Shown piece by piece: positions 11,140 to 20,981 of a stretch of 64,000 nucleotides of DNA. Origin of the DNA: Sipunculus nudus. Lineage: Eukaryota; Annelida; Sipuncula; Golfingiida; Sipunculidae. The first letter of the stretch is position 1; the number at the start of each line of letters is the position of its first letter. The DNA is taken from contig CM049318.1 in the NCBI GenBank assembly GCA_026874595.1, forward strand, positions 7,290,241 to 7,354,240, given 5' to 3'. Position numbers and translations under genes: made by a program. The notes beneath the pieces were generated by a model, which ran no database searches, had not been told where the DNA came from, and worked only from the letters and a program-made list of their open reading frames with translations.

Positions 11140-11925
11140 TAACATACTGTGCCATGACGTCGATGTTGACGAGGCAAGCGCAGTCAAGCGGCATCCTTAT
11201 AGACTGTATCCAGAAAAGCAAATGTATCTACAGGATGAGATTCAATATTTGCTGGACAATGATTTTATTGAACCTAGTAACAGTAACTGGAGTTCACCAT
11301 GTATTCTTGTGCCAAAACCTGATGGAAGTTACCGTATGTGCTTAGATTGTCGAAAACTGAACTCTGTTACCAAGAGTGACACGTTCCCGATTCCGAGGAT
11401 CGATGATTGTATTGATAGAGTCGGTAGCTCCAGATATGTTTCCAAGTTTGACTTGCTAAAAGGATTCTGGCAAGTCACGCTGACAGAACGAGCGAAAAAA
11501 ATGTCCGCATTTGTGACGCCGCAAGGACTGTACCAGTATAAAGTTATGCCGTTTGGCTTGAAGAACTCGCTAGCCACGTTCAAGCGCATCACCCATATGG
11601 TTGTTGAGGACATTCAGGGCTGCGACGCATATATTGATCACTTTATCGTGTACAGCGACACCTGGGAAAAACATCTGTAAATCCTTCGCGACCTCTTCGA
11701 AAGACTCAGTGAAGCACATCTGACCATCATCTTAGTAAAATCTGAGTTTTGTCATGCACAAATAACATTTTTGGGTCATATTGTAGGGCAAGGTCAAGTA
11801 AAACCTGTTGATGCTAAAATAAGTGCTATTTCTGCATTTCCTAGACCAGAAAACAAAAAGCAAACAATGCGTTTTCTTGGTATGGTTGAAAACTACAGGA
11901 AGTTTTGTCCAACTTTTTTCTGCTG
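11140..11925 (+). pseudogene. Retrotransposon reverse transcriptase remnant
   Basis: The frame at 11222-11680 contains FIEPSNSNWSSPCILVPKPD, YRMCLDCRKLNSVTKSDTFP, SKFDLLKGFWQV (catalytic Asp in the palm) and MPFGLKNSLATF. The second active-site motif reads YIDH instead of Y-x-D-D, so a metal-binding Asp is lost. A TAA at 11678-11680 interrupts the frame. The same frame resumes with FLGHIVGQGQVKP and RFLGMVENYRKF (connection and thumb) until a frameshift near 11915. Confidence 0.85.
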
Positions 11926-11959
11926 TAGCTGAACCTTTGACTAATTTGTTAAAGAGAAA

Positions 11960-12430
11960 CAAATGTTTGTATGGAATGTTCAGTGTGAAAATGCATTTCA
12001 GAATTTGAAAGCAATTCAGCAAAATTCACCAGTTATAGAAGCTCCAGATTTTTCTGTACCTTTTAAGTTAGCTGTAGATGCTAGTGATACTGCTGCTGGT
12101 GCTGTGTTGTTCAAGAAGGCAGTGATGGCATAGATCATCCAATTTGTTATTTTTCAAGAAAGTTTAATGCAAACCAGAAAAACTACTCCACTATTGAAAA
12201 AGAATGTTTGGCTTTGATTTTGGCATTGCAGCATTTTGAAGTTTATGTGACTTCATCAGTCAAGCCTATCATTGTCTTCAGTGATCACAATCCCCTCAAA
12301 TTCAGGAACAAGTTGAAGTGTAAAATCAAAGATTCTTGAGATGGAGTTTGTTTTTGCAGGATTACAATCTTAAAATCAGACACATTAAAGGGAAAAACAA
12401 TGCACTTGCTAATTGCTTATCGAGGTGTTA
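11960..12430 (+). pseudogene. Retrotransposon RNase H remnant
   Basis: Pieces in successive frames read FKLAVDASDTAAGAVLF, YSTIEKECLALILALQHF, VFSDHNPLKF and LQDYNLKIRHIKGKNNALAN. They hold the acidic residues of a Ty3/Gypsy RNase H. The CLSR ending followed by a stop marks the end of pol. No integrase follows, which confirms the IN-RT-RH order. Frameshifts near 12110 and 12335 break it. Confidence 0.8.
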
Positions 12431-12526
12431 ATGAAATGTTGTAAAGGAGATGTTTATATAATGATGTGAATAAGATGATTTTTGAGATGTTGTAAAAATT
12501 TAGTGAGAAAGAAGAAAGAAAGTTTT

Positions 12527-12537
12527 AGGAGGGGGAG
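12527..12537 (+). other. Polypurine tract
   Basis: AGGAGGGGGAG immediately precedes the TGTTA start of the 3' LTR. This is the expected position for the plus-strand primer. Confidence 0.7.
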
Positions 12538-12869
12538 TGTTAAAGATGTCTCTTTTATTGTTTGCAGCAGTCTTACATGTGTATGTTCATTTGGATTATA
12601 TGCTTTAAAGGACTATTTGTCGCAATGACAGTGGTGGTATCCAGGTAGTGTACACTTTATTTATATACTTGTATTGATTTACTGATGTACTGTTGTTATA
12701 CTGTGTAATTGTATTGATTTAGTGTATTGTAATGTTAGGATTGTTTTAAGAATAAATTATAATTATTTGTTAACAAAAAACACTGACTTCTTTATTCATT
12801 CATTTTTTTATCTCCATGACAAAATTTATGCTCGTCACGACTATGTGATCTGTTGATATTAGTTTCCGT

Positions 12870-12873
<4 letters not shown>
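12538..12873 (+). repeat. 3' LTR, internally deleted (336 bp)
   Basis: Starts TGTTAAAGATGTCTC and ends TTTCCGTAACA. It jumps from the first about 45 bp of the 5' LTR straight to the part matching 7215 onwards, so the U3 promoter segment is missing. AATAAA is retained at 12751-12756. The length mismatch with the 795-bp 5' LTR is notable. Confidence 0.85.

Positions 12874-12922
<49 letters not shown>
12874..12922. repeat. (AT)n microsatellite, right flank of the retrotransposon
   Basis: Continuation of the AT tract at 6681-6740 on the other side of the element. Confidence 0.9.
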
Positions 12923-12926
<4 letters not shown>

Positions 12927-12959
12927 AGAAAGGATATATTCTTACAAGTGAAAAAAATG

Positions 12960-13130
12960 TTCAACGAGCCCTGATGCAAAAGGTCGACCTGCTGTCTGGT
13001 AATTTTATTATTTTATTGTTCGGGGTCCACCAAGCAGTTGTTGCGTCTATATTAATTTACATACCAAGCCGTCGTGACCTAGGGGCCTTTTCCATGCAAC
13101 TAGGTTCAGTAACTCTGTCTGGGTCACGGA
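12960..13130 (+). repeat. 5' block shared with 22815-22950
   Basis: TCGACCTGCTGTCTGGTAAT ... CGTCTATATTAATTTACATA recurs at 22850-22920 with few changes. It is part of the duplicated 5' environment of the methyltransferase genes. Confidence 0.7.
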
Positions 13131-13144
13131 TGAGTGATATATGA

Positions 13145-13263
13145 AAGTAGCCAGAGGTCATTTCGTTCACCCAAGCAATGTTGCAGACATATCACTTGGG
13201 TGAGTGCACTTGTTTAGACGAACTGAGAGGGAGAGGAGACTTTTCATTTTTCTCTGGTGGATC
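13145..13263 (+). promoter_or_regulatory. Conserved proximal 5' flank of methyltransferase B
   Basis: This stretch, from AGTAGCCAGAGGTCATT to the start codon, matches 25390-25518 upstream of copy D almost base for base: CACCCAAG, CAGACATATCACT, GTGCACTTGTTTAGACGA, GAGAGGGAGAGGAGACTT. It should hold the core promoter and 5' UTR. No TATA box is obvious. An AGGTCA half-site occurs in both copies. Confidence 0.5.
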
Positions 13264-14568
13264 ATGGACCGTACTTTAACAGACAACTATGTTTCCCTGT
13301 TTGATGCGAGAGCTTATTTAGATAATTCTTACAACATCTTTGATGGCTCTCCAACAGCGTATCCTTTCTTCAGGAAAGACAAAGTGAAAATGCAGCTTGA
13401 CTTGTTCAGATACGGTATGTTACTGAGTCAAAACTGTCGGAGCAACAATTATACTAAATTTTTTTTTATTTCTTAAGACAACACGATTTAATTATTTATC
13501 AAATGATAATATTTGCTTAAAACTAAATCAAATATTAATTGTACATGTATTCGTTTGCTTCAGGTTCAATTCGTGGTCGTCGCCTTTTGGAAATCGGATC
13601 TGGACCAACCATAGACTTTGCTATATCTCCTTGCCCTTACTTTGACGAGATTTACTTATCAGACTTCAACGAAGGAGCCAGACATCAGATCGAACTGTGG
13701 CGCCAGGAGGCGCCAGATGCGTTTGACTGGTCTGACTATTTCAAATACATTACCGACCTAGAAGGAAACAGGTAAAAATCAAAATACATGGATCCGATTT
13801 TTTTTCTCGCATTCTGTTCGATTAACACTGAGGTAGCCAAATTGATGTTTTTGTTTCCATTACAGTAACATTAATAAACTATTTCCATTAAAAATTACCC
13901 TGACCGTGGCGCTTTTTACAGCTTTTATACTATATTTATCATTTTTGTTATCTTCTTTTTAAAATTGTTTTTATCGTTAACGGGGATATTTTTATCATTT
14001 ATGGTTTCTGTACATTCCTGACATGGAGCGTATCAAGGAGTATGTGAAAAAAAAATTTGTAAGTAAAAATAAGCAGTCATTTTCGAAATTTTGTTCATTT
14101 GATCTTTTATTTTGTTTTAATTCATATAGGGAATGTTGGAAGAAGAGGGAGAGCGACCTCAGGTCAAAGTTGAAGGCCGTGCTGCCGTGTGACGTCCTGA
14201 AGAACAATCCATTACACCCTATGGTGCTTGAGCCGTTTGACTGCGTCATCACAAGTAATTGTCTTCACACAGCCAGCGCTAACGAACAAGATTTTATTCA
14301 GGCGGTCCGAAACTGTGCTAGTTTGTTAAAACCTGGGGGAGATTTCATTTCGTTCACCCACTTGGACTCCCCAGGTTATAAAGTTGCGAACCAAAGTTTG
14401 CCTACCTTTAAGGTAGATGAAAAATTTAACATGCAGGCGTTGCAGGAGGCAGGGCTCTTTGTGAAAACGAACGTAACGAGATATGTTGAGAAAGACATAT
14501 CCGAAAAGTATCGCAAGTACGCATCTGTTGAAACCTATGTCATGACACATGCTATTAAAGTTAAATAA
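13264..14568 (+). CDS. NNMT/PNMT/TEMT-family N-methyltransferase, three exons (copy B)
   Basis: Exons 13264-13414, 13564-13771 and 14130-14568 join to 265 codons plus stop. Introns are GT-AG (ACG|GTATGT ... TTCAG|GTTC and CAG|GTAAAA ... TATAG|GGAA). ATG 13264 is chosen because copy D starts at the same place and the flank diverges in reading frame upstream. Exon 1 gives the N-terminal cap (about residues 1-50). Exon 2 gives the SAM-binding loop LLEIGSGPTIDF (58-69) and the ribose-binding acidic YLSDFNE (81-87). Exon 3 gives FDCVITSNCLHTAS (156-169) and SLLKPGGDF (184-192). Size and motifs fit the cytosolic amine or pyridine N-methyltransferases (nicotinamide, indolethylamine, phenylethanolamine and thioether types), which use S-adenosylmethionine. 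The exact substrate cannot be told. No signal peptide is seen. Copy D differs at about 19 residues. Confidence 0.92.
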
Positions 14569-14569
14569 A
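14564..14569 (+). terminator. AATAAA overlapping the stop codon of copy B
   Basis: The TAA stop (14566-14568) is embedded in AATAAA, as in copy D. An ATTAAA follows about 25 bp later (near 14592). Either could serve as the poly(A) signal, giving a very short 3' UTR. Confidence 0.45.
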
Positions 14570-14754
14570 GGTGTCAATGATCACGGTCCTTCTATTAAAG
14601 ATGATTGAATTCACTCTGGTTTTGTTTGTTTGTTTTACTTCTAGTATGTATACACTGAATGTGGGATCAAAACACAACATCATACATATACATTTAACTA
14701 TGCACACAGTCTTATAACTGTGATAACTCTGAACATATAAATAACACACACACC

Positions 14755-14762
<8 letters not shown>

Positions 14763-14826
<64 letters not shown>
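14763..14826. repeat. Compound (CA)n(TA)n microsatellite
   Basis: About 16 CA units run directly into about 15 TA units, downstream of copy B. Confidence 0.95.
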
Positions 14827-14827
<1 letters not shown>

Positions 14828-14965
14828 TTGTTAAATTCGATAACACCAAACCTGCAAACATTCAAATTTTCCAACAAATCTGTAAAGATGTCATATGTGT
14901 ACCTATAAATTTGCACGTTTTGAGGAACCTCTAATGTTTCTTCATGAACCCCTCATGTAACCTTG

Positions 14966-14981
14966 CCCCCCCCCCCCCCCC
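14966..14981. repeat. Poly-C tract
   Basis: Sixteen C in a row. Similar tracts occur at 18276-18289, 59599-59612 and 62811-62819. Such runs are often wrongly sized in assemblies. Confidence 0.9.
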
Positions 14982-15149
14982 GCCCCACCCCAAGATACGC
15001 TACTGCCGTTTTAAATTGACCCATCACCGCTCCGGAAGTTGTCCGTGCAATAAGGGTCCATGTGTGGATATTAGCCTGCGATGTTTGAATGCAAGAGGTC
15101 ATTTTATTTCGCATTAATGTGTTTATAAAAAAAATATATAGAGAATATA

Positions 15150-15275
15150 TGGACATTCGAATGGTAGGCCTAACACGCTCTACTTGGGACCAGGATTCCA
15201 TCCCTGTCGTGGCTTGAGGGTGATCGTGGTCCGTCCAAGGTCGCTGGTTTTCTCGCATTCTCAACCCCTATAAAA
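15150..15275 (+). repeat. SINE-like dispersed repeat X, copy 1
   Basis: CGCTCTACTTGGGACCAGGA / TTCCATCCCTG, then TGATCGTGGTCCGTCCAAGG and TCGCTGGTTTTCTCGCATTC. The same order of words occurs at 34855-35000 (+), inverted at 36880-37080, and truncated at 39790-39850. The first words resemble a decayed tRNA-type promoter; this is inference. Confidence 0.5.
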
Positions 15276-15332
15276 ACTAACGAACGTGTAATAAATATCA
15301 TAACTACTTGCACAAACTATGTAAAATAAATA

Positions 15333-15339
<7 letters not shown>

Positions 15340-15410
<71 letters not shown>
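15340..15410. repeat. (AT)n microsatellite with GTATGTAT interruption
   Basis: Two AT runs are joined by TATGTATGTATA. Confidence 0.95.
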
Positions 15411-15412
<2 letters not shown>

Positions 15413-15639
15413 TTTATCTGTAATTTAAAGATGAAATGTTATTGCTATCAGTCCATAATCTATTATTTATTAAATGTGTTACTGTTACTTTATTACTGCT
15501 CACTATAAGTACTTTTACTGTTTTGTTTTTGGTGGAGAGGTAACCGCCTCCGTTTTCTTATACTTGCTTAACTATTACTATATGCAGATGTCCATTCCGG
15601 TTTCGGACAACGTGATAAGGGCATGTACCCGGTTATTTT

Positions 15640-15875
15640 GGTGTAAAACTGGCTCGGTGTACCACGACTGCGGTTCCTCGGTGTATCTTCCCATTTGCTG
15701 GGGCAAAACACCGAGGAACCCCCGAAAGAAGCACTCTTTTGTGAGTGTCTCCCCATTAAGCCTGCAGAGCGCTCGTCCTGGATGGACCGTGAAAAATCTC
15801 ACGGCCTCGGCTGAGATTTGAACTCACAAACTCCCGGCTTTGAGTCCTGCGCTCTACCCCCGAGCCACAAAATCC
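15640..15875 (-). repeat. tRNA-derived SINE, family Y, copy 1
   Basis: Read on the minus strand, the head is TGGCTCGGGGGTAGAGCGC (A-box-like), followed about 30 bp later by GAGTTCAAATCTC (B-box-like). The body contains CCGAGGCCGTGAGATTTTTC and the tail GGTTCCTCGGTGTTTTGCCC. The tail words CACCGAGGAACC and their complement form a local inverted repeat. A second copy is at 59578-59755. The head lacks a full cloverleaf, so this is not a functional tRNA gene. Confidence 0.7.
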
Positions 15876-16074
15876 GATTATTGTTACTGTTCTCATCTTG
15901 ATATAATATTGTTTCTATCCGGTGGTTTCTCAGGTTAATGTGTCTCTGTATTATTGATGTTTCTTGGTCGTTTTAATGTATTTATGTCGTGTTTATGTTT
16001 ATTTCTCATGCTGATGGTTTTGTGTTAATTTATCATTGTCATTGATTTTAATTTCTTTCTCGTGTTAAGATTTC

Positions 16075-16195
16075 GTGATAAAAATGTATTGCTGTAATTA
16101 TATGTGTCCGTATATATGTCTTTGAAATATTAATGTGATAAAAATGTACTGCTGTAAGTATATGTGTCTGTATATATATGTCTTTGAAGTATTAA
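16075..16195 (+). repeat. Two-copy tandem duplication of about 62 bp
   Basis: GTGATAAAAATGTATTGCTG ... GTCTTTGAAATATTAAT is followed directly by a near-identical copy. Confidence 0.75.
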
Positions 16196-17200
16196 AGGTA
16201 CTTATTTCCTGTGTAATGTTTATTTCTTGTGCTTCTCTTCGTCTTGTTAATCTTTCTTTGTCATTGTGTTCATTTGTATGTGTGATCACTAATAACGTTT
16301 CAATGCAATATTAACCATCATTAATGAAATTTCCACTTAATCATAAGATTTAAGAAATCCTACGTATTTCCTGTCGTCTCAATAAATGTGACATTTTGGA
16401 AAATAGTTTCACTGGAAATTGTTTATATAGTCAAAAGTCATGATCAATTGTACAGCGGCATACCTAGCAATTTATCATTAACAGTATTACAACATTAGAC
16501 AACATATACAAAAATGTAACGCCAAATGTCCTTGTTATATACCTTTAGATAACAACAACGCAATTTGATCAATGAAGTTCTCGATAGAAAGTTTTCATCA
16601 AACATTCAAGAGAAGTCGCCACTATGCTTTATATGCTTATCGCTTTCACTTTAAACAATTAAGTATATTCATTATGAAGATCATTGAAAATGCCATACCA
16701 TTACACTGTAGGATACACATATTTGGACAACTTCATTTTTAATGAGCAAATGATTATGATTAGCATTAAAAAATTATACGAATAAATTTGGTGAGTGTAA
16801 CTCGATTCTGAATTCATATAAATCCATATAACCTCATTATATAGTTAAGATTATCTATTTATCTATTTCAGAAAATAAATCGGATATTTCGATCAATCCA
16901 TACCGTTTTTTTTTCACTCCCGGAATCCGACGGAGATGTTGTCATTAGGTAATTAATTATTTCATTTTCTCTTCTTTCTGTAGCCATATGATATTAGAAG
17001 CTGTTAATCATTGGAATGCAATTATCACTAAATGATTCGTTGTGTTTAGTGATTGGCCAGTAATGTTTGGAGGTGAAACGTCGTTTTATCTAGTATAAAT
17101 GATTCACGAAGTTCCTGAACACAATATCACTTCTTCATGTCTGGGCTTTTGACGACCATCGTCAGGGAAGGGATCATTTTTCTCTTTACAACAAACAATA
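16196..17200. other. AT-rich intergenic DNA
   Basis: No coding, RNA or repeat signal was recognised between the tandem duplication and the exon relic at 17208. Confidence 0.4.
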
Positions 17201-17207
17201 GACCAGC

Positions 17208-17360
17208 ATGCATCGTCCTTTGACCTACCACTACGTATCACACTTTGATGGGTAAACTCTTATCTAGACAACTCTTACAACATATTTGACAAAGCTTCGT
17301 CGGCGTATCCTTTCTTTCGGAAAGACAAAGTAAAAATTCAACTACAACTTTTCAGATACG
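17208..17360 (+). pseudogene. Isolated, broken exon 1 of a fourth methyltransferase copy (copy C)
   Basis: ATG 17208 opens MHRPLTYHYVSHFDG and then meets TAA. After a 2-nt length change the sequence continues to match exon 1 of copies B and D (LDNSYNIFD-like, then AYPFFRKDKVK and FRYG), ending TTTCAGATACG|GTAGAT where they have ACG|GTATGT. No matching exon 2 or 3 follows before the next duplicated block at 19.1 kb. It is a truncated duplicate and cannot encode the enzyme. Confidence 0.8.
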
Positions 17361-17721
17361 GTAGATAACTAAATAATATACAGGCTATCAAAGATTACCC
17401 TGACGCAGATGTAAGCTGAAATTATGTTCACTCAATCTGGTGTTGCTTATTAATAAATCGAACTTCTGAATAAAAGTTTTATATACATTACAACATAAAT
17501 TACCATTTCGAATATGTTAGTTTCCTAGATGCATTATTGTATCTGACTAATTCATCATTGATTGACACATTCCTCTATCAGTGGTTAAATGACCCGTCTT
17601 TAATGGAGTGACATAGGTTAATGGATATTAGCATTCAAAGATAATAAATATAATATTGAAAATAATAATAAAAATAGTATACATATAGGGCCAATTCTCC
17701 GATATTGGGACTCACAGCGCA

Positions 17722-17760
<39 letters not shown>

Positions 17761-18689
17761 AAGACAAATTCATGAAAACTCACTCTCTGTGCCTCTCCAA
17801 ACAGCCATGGTAACTGCTTTAAGAAAAAAAAAGATACACATTAAAGACCAAAAGCTTGCCGAAAGAGATACGTTTTTAAATTGGTTATAAATTATGTAAA
17901 AGGAGAAGATTTCCTAAGTGTAATAGAAAGCGAATTCCAGACTTTAGAGGTTATTACATAATGATTAGAGATATTCTTCTATATTCATTCTGTAAATAAT
18001 TCGGTCCCAATGACCAAAGACGGACAAAGCTTCAATCCAATTTCAGAAAGACTAAAAACAAATAATAAAGTAAATGTAATCAAGTCTGGAAAGGGGGTGT
18101 AGGCTTGAAACTAGTTTAAAACGCACCTGAAAATGGTTCGTGGCATTTCCACAATGAAACGTCATAAAAGGTCTCAGAGGACTTAATTTCCACCAAAACC
18201 AAAACTACAATGTATTGCTGTCCAGTCGAAAATTAGTCTTGATTATCGAAGCGTTATTCAGTCACACGTCAGTACCCCCCCCCCCCCCCGCCCCATCAAC
18301 TACTTGCAGTAGAAAAAATATACCATGTTTAACAACTTTTAAGCAGCGGATCTAAAATATTACAGCAACCACAAGTTAAATAACGAAACAGCAAACCATT
18401 TTTCAACCATTGTTGCGTACCTAGTTATTATTTAGTCAGGAGATTCATAAAGAAAACCATTATTTCACTATATAACCTGTGATAAATGAAGACTTATGTT
18501 ATTTTCAGGTTCCACATAGGAAGTGCTCTTGTGTATCTGCATTGGATTGGCTGATTTATAGATTTATATATGAATAAAAGGTATTCCCTCCAAATTTCGT
18601 ATTGCAGTACACTGCGATATGTGGTAAGGTATCGAGTTATGTATTATTGTGATATTCTCATTAAATCAGTAGAAAACAGTGTTTTGCAT

Positions 18690-18690
<1 letters not shown>
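17361..18690. other. Intergenic DNA with (CA)n and poly-C runs
   Basis: Contains a (CA)n run at 17725-17760 and a poly-C run at 18276-18289. Exons 2 and 3 of the methyltransferase were looked for here and not found. Confidence 0.45.

Positions 18691-18740
<50 letters not shown>
18691..18740. repeat. (AT)n microsatellite
   Basis: Pure AT dinucleotide run. Confidence 0.95.
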
Positions 18741-18747
<7 letters not shown>

Positions 18748-19079
18748 ACTATTATTATAAATATTAGACTTATTAATCATTTATTATGGTACTAAGTATA
18801 ATGAAAGTTTATTAAGATCAGTATATATCAGAAACAAAATAAGGCAATTTAACTAACTAATGTACTTACTGAAGTGTTAACTTATTGTTGACATCACTCT
18901 AAGAAACCTTTAAAATAAAAAATAAAAGTTTTCTTTAGGCTTCACATGTGCCATTTATCTGGCAATTAGAAAATAATGAACGGAGGTTTGTGCAATCACT
19001 TCCTGTCTCAAGGTTGCCTTTCTTTAACAATAGTACTGTTAAACTAAGACACTTGATTTTAATGTTATCATTAGGTGTA

Positions 19080-19330
19080 AGGTGAGAATATTAATGAATG
19101 ATTAATTATTATGACTGTGTTCAGCAGTCCTTTGCTTTTGTTGTATGTATTTTTCGGGTACCAATCAGTCATCGAGCTGATAAAAATAGTCCCTGGAATG
19201 GATATAGGATGTGTAATATATCAGGCCTGCTTGAATTTTCCTACTGAACGTTTAAAGACATGGAAGCGGCTTTCACTTTAAGCCAATCATTAATCCCAAC
19301 CCATTTAGAGATCTCAATTAGTAAGAGAAA
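19080..19330 (+). repeat. Duplicated flanking block, copy 2
   Basis: Shares ATGAATGATTAATTATTATG, TTTGTTGTATG, ATATCAGGCC, GCGGCTTTCACTTTAAGCC and CCCATTTAGA in order with 5455-6130 and 22515-22730. It carries the empty version of the site occupied at 5598. No 47-bp satellite precedes this copy. Confidence 0.7.
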
Positions 19331-19410
19331 CAATATTTCTACTAACTACTACCAAAAAAGCACCTCTTTAAGTCACAGAATAAAGTCAGTTACATTTTAC
19401 ACCTCGTGCA

Positions 19411-19560
19411 TTGAGATCAAGTAATAAGTACATTTGTTTTCGTGAAACTAGGAGTAAATTATCTCCATATGGGGAAACAGCGTTCAGTTGTTGCGTTCCA
19501 ATGCTCTGGGACAGTGTCACCAGAGGACTGTCTTTTTGCGTTTATATTTGGAAATATGGA
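19411..19560 (+). pseudogene. C-terminal fragment of a non-LTR retrotransposon polyprotein
   Basis: The frame contains RSKLSPYGETAFSCCVPMLW followed by DSV. The pattern R-x-K-L/T-x-x-Y/F-G-x-x-A-F-S-x-x-x-P-x-L-W-(N/D) marks the C-terminal tail after reverse transcriptase in jockey/CR1-like LINEs. Only the tail is visible; no palm motif precedes it. Confidence 0.45.
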
Positions 19561-20980
19561 GTATGGTCAGATAATCGTTTTGCAGATAATATTAGCGTGA
19601 GAAGCTTAGTTAGGAGTAGCACGTGTTTTTTTTTTCATCAGAGGGATTAGCGACCAGTATTGAACACCTCCACCTTTGAAGTTCCTTTCTTAAGCTGTGA
19701 GAACCCGATCTTGTACGACGATCTCTTTAGCAACGGTGTTAAGCTGGCACCAACATGTCTATTTCTGTCTGTGGATTTCACTTAAGGGCCAGATCCACTG
19801 CCCATACGGCCGGCCGATTTAGAGGTCGTACGAGTGCCGTGCAAGATTTTAACGGTCACCCGCGTCTATGGATCTCAACACCGCGCCGATTTCATATAAC
19901 GCTCCGATTTTCTAGAACCGGACCGATTTTTACGATAATAACACGGCCATAATCTGTCATCAAGGCGAAGCCTTCAAGGCAGTATTGGAGATTGAATCTT
20001 GATCCTTCGGGGCGAAAAAACTAATCCTCAAGCAACGTCCAATCCAAATCACATGTTAAAGTTTCTAACTGAAATATTACAGAAATTCTCTTTCTTTTAG
20101 GAAAGTCTACATTTGTTTATTAAAAAGTAAAAAAAAAAAAAGAATACTTAAAAACTTTTTTATAGGGGTTTCTTTGAATCAATAACCGTGAAAACCTAAG
20201 TCTTGATATAATGTGTAACTGAATATGATGGTTAGTTCTTGTGATAGTGCGGAAGATTATCTGAAAGTGTCAAATTCGATGGTCTTTTTTCAAGCTTGGC
20301 CATGAAAACATAGGATCTGTTGGACCAGAATCCATGGTTTCCTGCTGAAATATTGAAGAAAAAAGGTTCAATCAATGGGGACCCTAATTTACATGTTAAA
20401 TTTGTAAACTTGTTAATTTTGCTAACATGGGTTCATTCAGGTAACAATGGTTTTATTAATTGTATCTGGGCATTGCACGCTCCAGACACCCTTGATAAAA
20501 GTATTGGATGCACAATGCGATACGACCACGCGTGATTATACCCGTGGCCATACAAGGGCTCACTCTAGATCATCATGGTACTAGATAACGTGCGACTCAA
20601 CGACGACATCCGATTGATTGTCGTAGAGGCGTATACGTACATTTGGTTGTCAGATCATCACAGGACTTTTGCACCGACTGAGATTGGTCACGATTATCTG
20701 ACTATCCACGACAGTGCCAGTTGTAGTCAAGTCTTTGTGCAAACTAAAAACAAATTGCAGCCTATTTTCCTTTTGCTAGTGTCACAGACCACCAGTGACT
20801 TGTGCGTTGGACTTCTTTAAGCCGCGAAGTCGGCTTGTTTCTTGACGAATCCTATCGTATTCCGGTATTATGTTTTTACTCTTTCGTATCCGTAAGCTAG
20901 GACTGAGCCATTAAGTTAACCAAAAGAATTTCAACCAGCGATACACAAGGGTTTCCTGATATTTGATGTATTTCTCTGAT
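19561..20980. other. Intergenic DNA without a recognised gene
   Basis: Two open frames (20320-20535 and 20575-20820) have no recognisable motif and no support from splice sites or paralogues. The stretch 19780-19960 is richer in GC (GGCCGGCCG) than its surroundings. Confidence 0.35.
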
Positions 20981-20981
20981 T

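Larger units (their letters stand above)
6747..12873 (+). mobile_element. Degenerate Ty3/Gypsy LTR retrotransposon with Gmr1-type pol order
   Basis: A 6.1-kb element is bounded by LTRs that start TGTTA and end GTAACA. Its order is 5' LTR, tRNA-Pro-type primer site, gag, protease, integrase, reverse transcriptase, RNase H, polypurine tract, 3' LTR. Sequence motifs are of Ty3/Gypsy type (H2C2 and GPY/F integrase domains, RT with FGLKNS), but integrase precedes RT as in Ty1/copia. Within Ty3/Gypsy that order is known from the Gmr1 group. All domains carry stops or frameshifts and no envelope-like region was seen. It inserted into an (AT)n tract about 390 bp upstream of methyltransferase copy B. 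The target duplication cannot be resolved within AT repeats. Confidence 0.88.

Noticed and set aside
15640-15875. Possible tRNA gene on the minus strand
   Set aside because: A- and B-box-like words are present but no acceptor or anticodon stems form; a related copy at 59578 shows it to be a SINE.
17361-19080. Search for exons 2 and 3 to complete copy C
   Set aside because: No match to the SAM-binding or LLKPGG segments was found before the next duplicated block.
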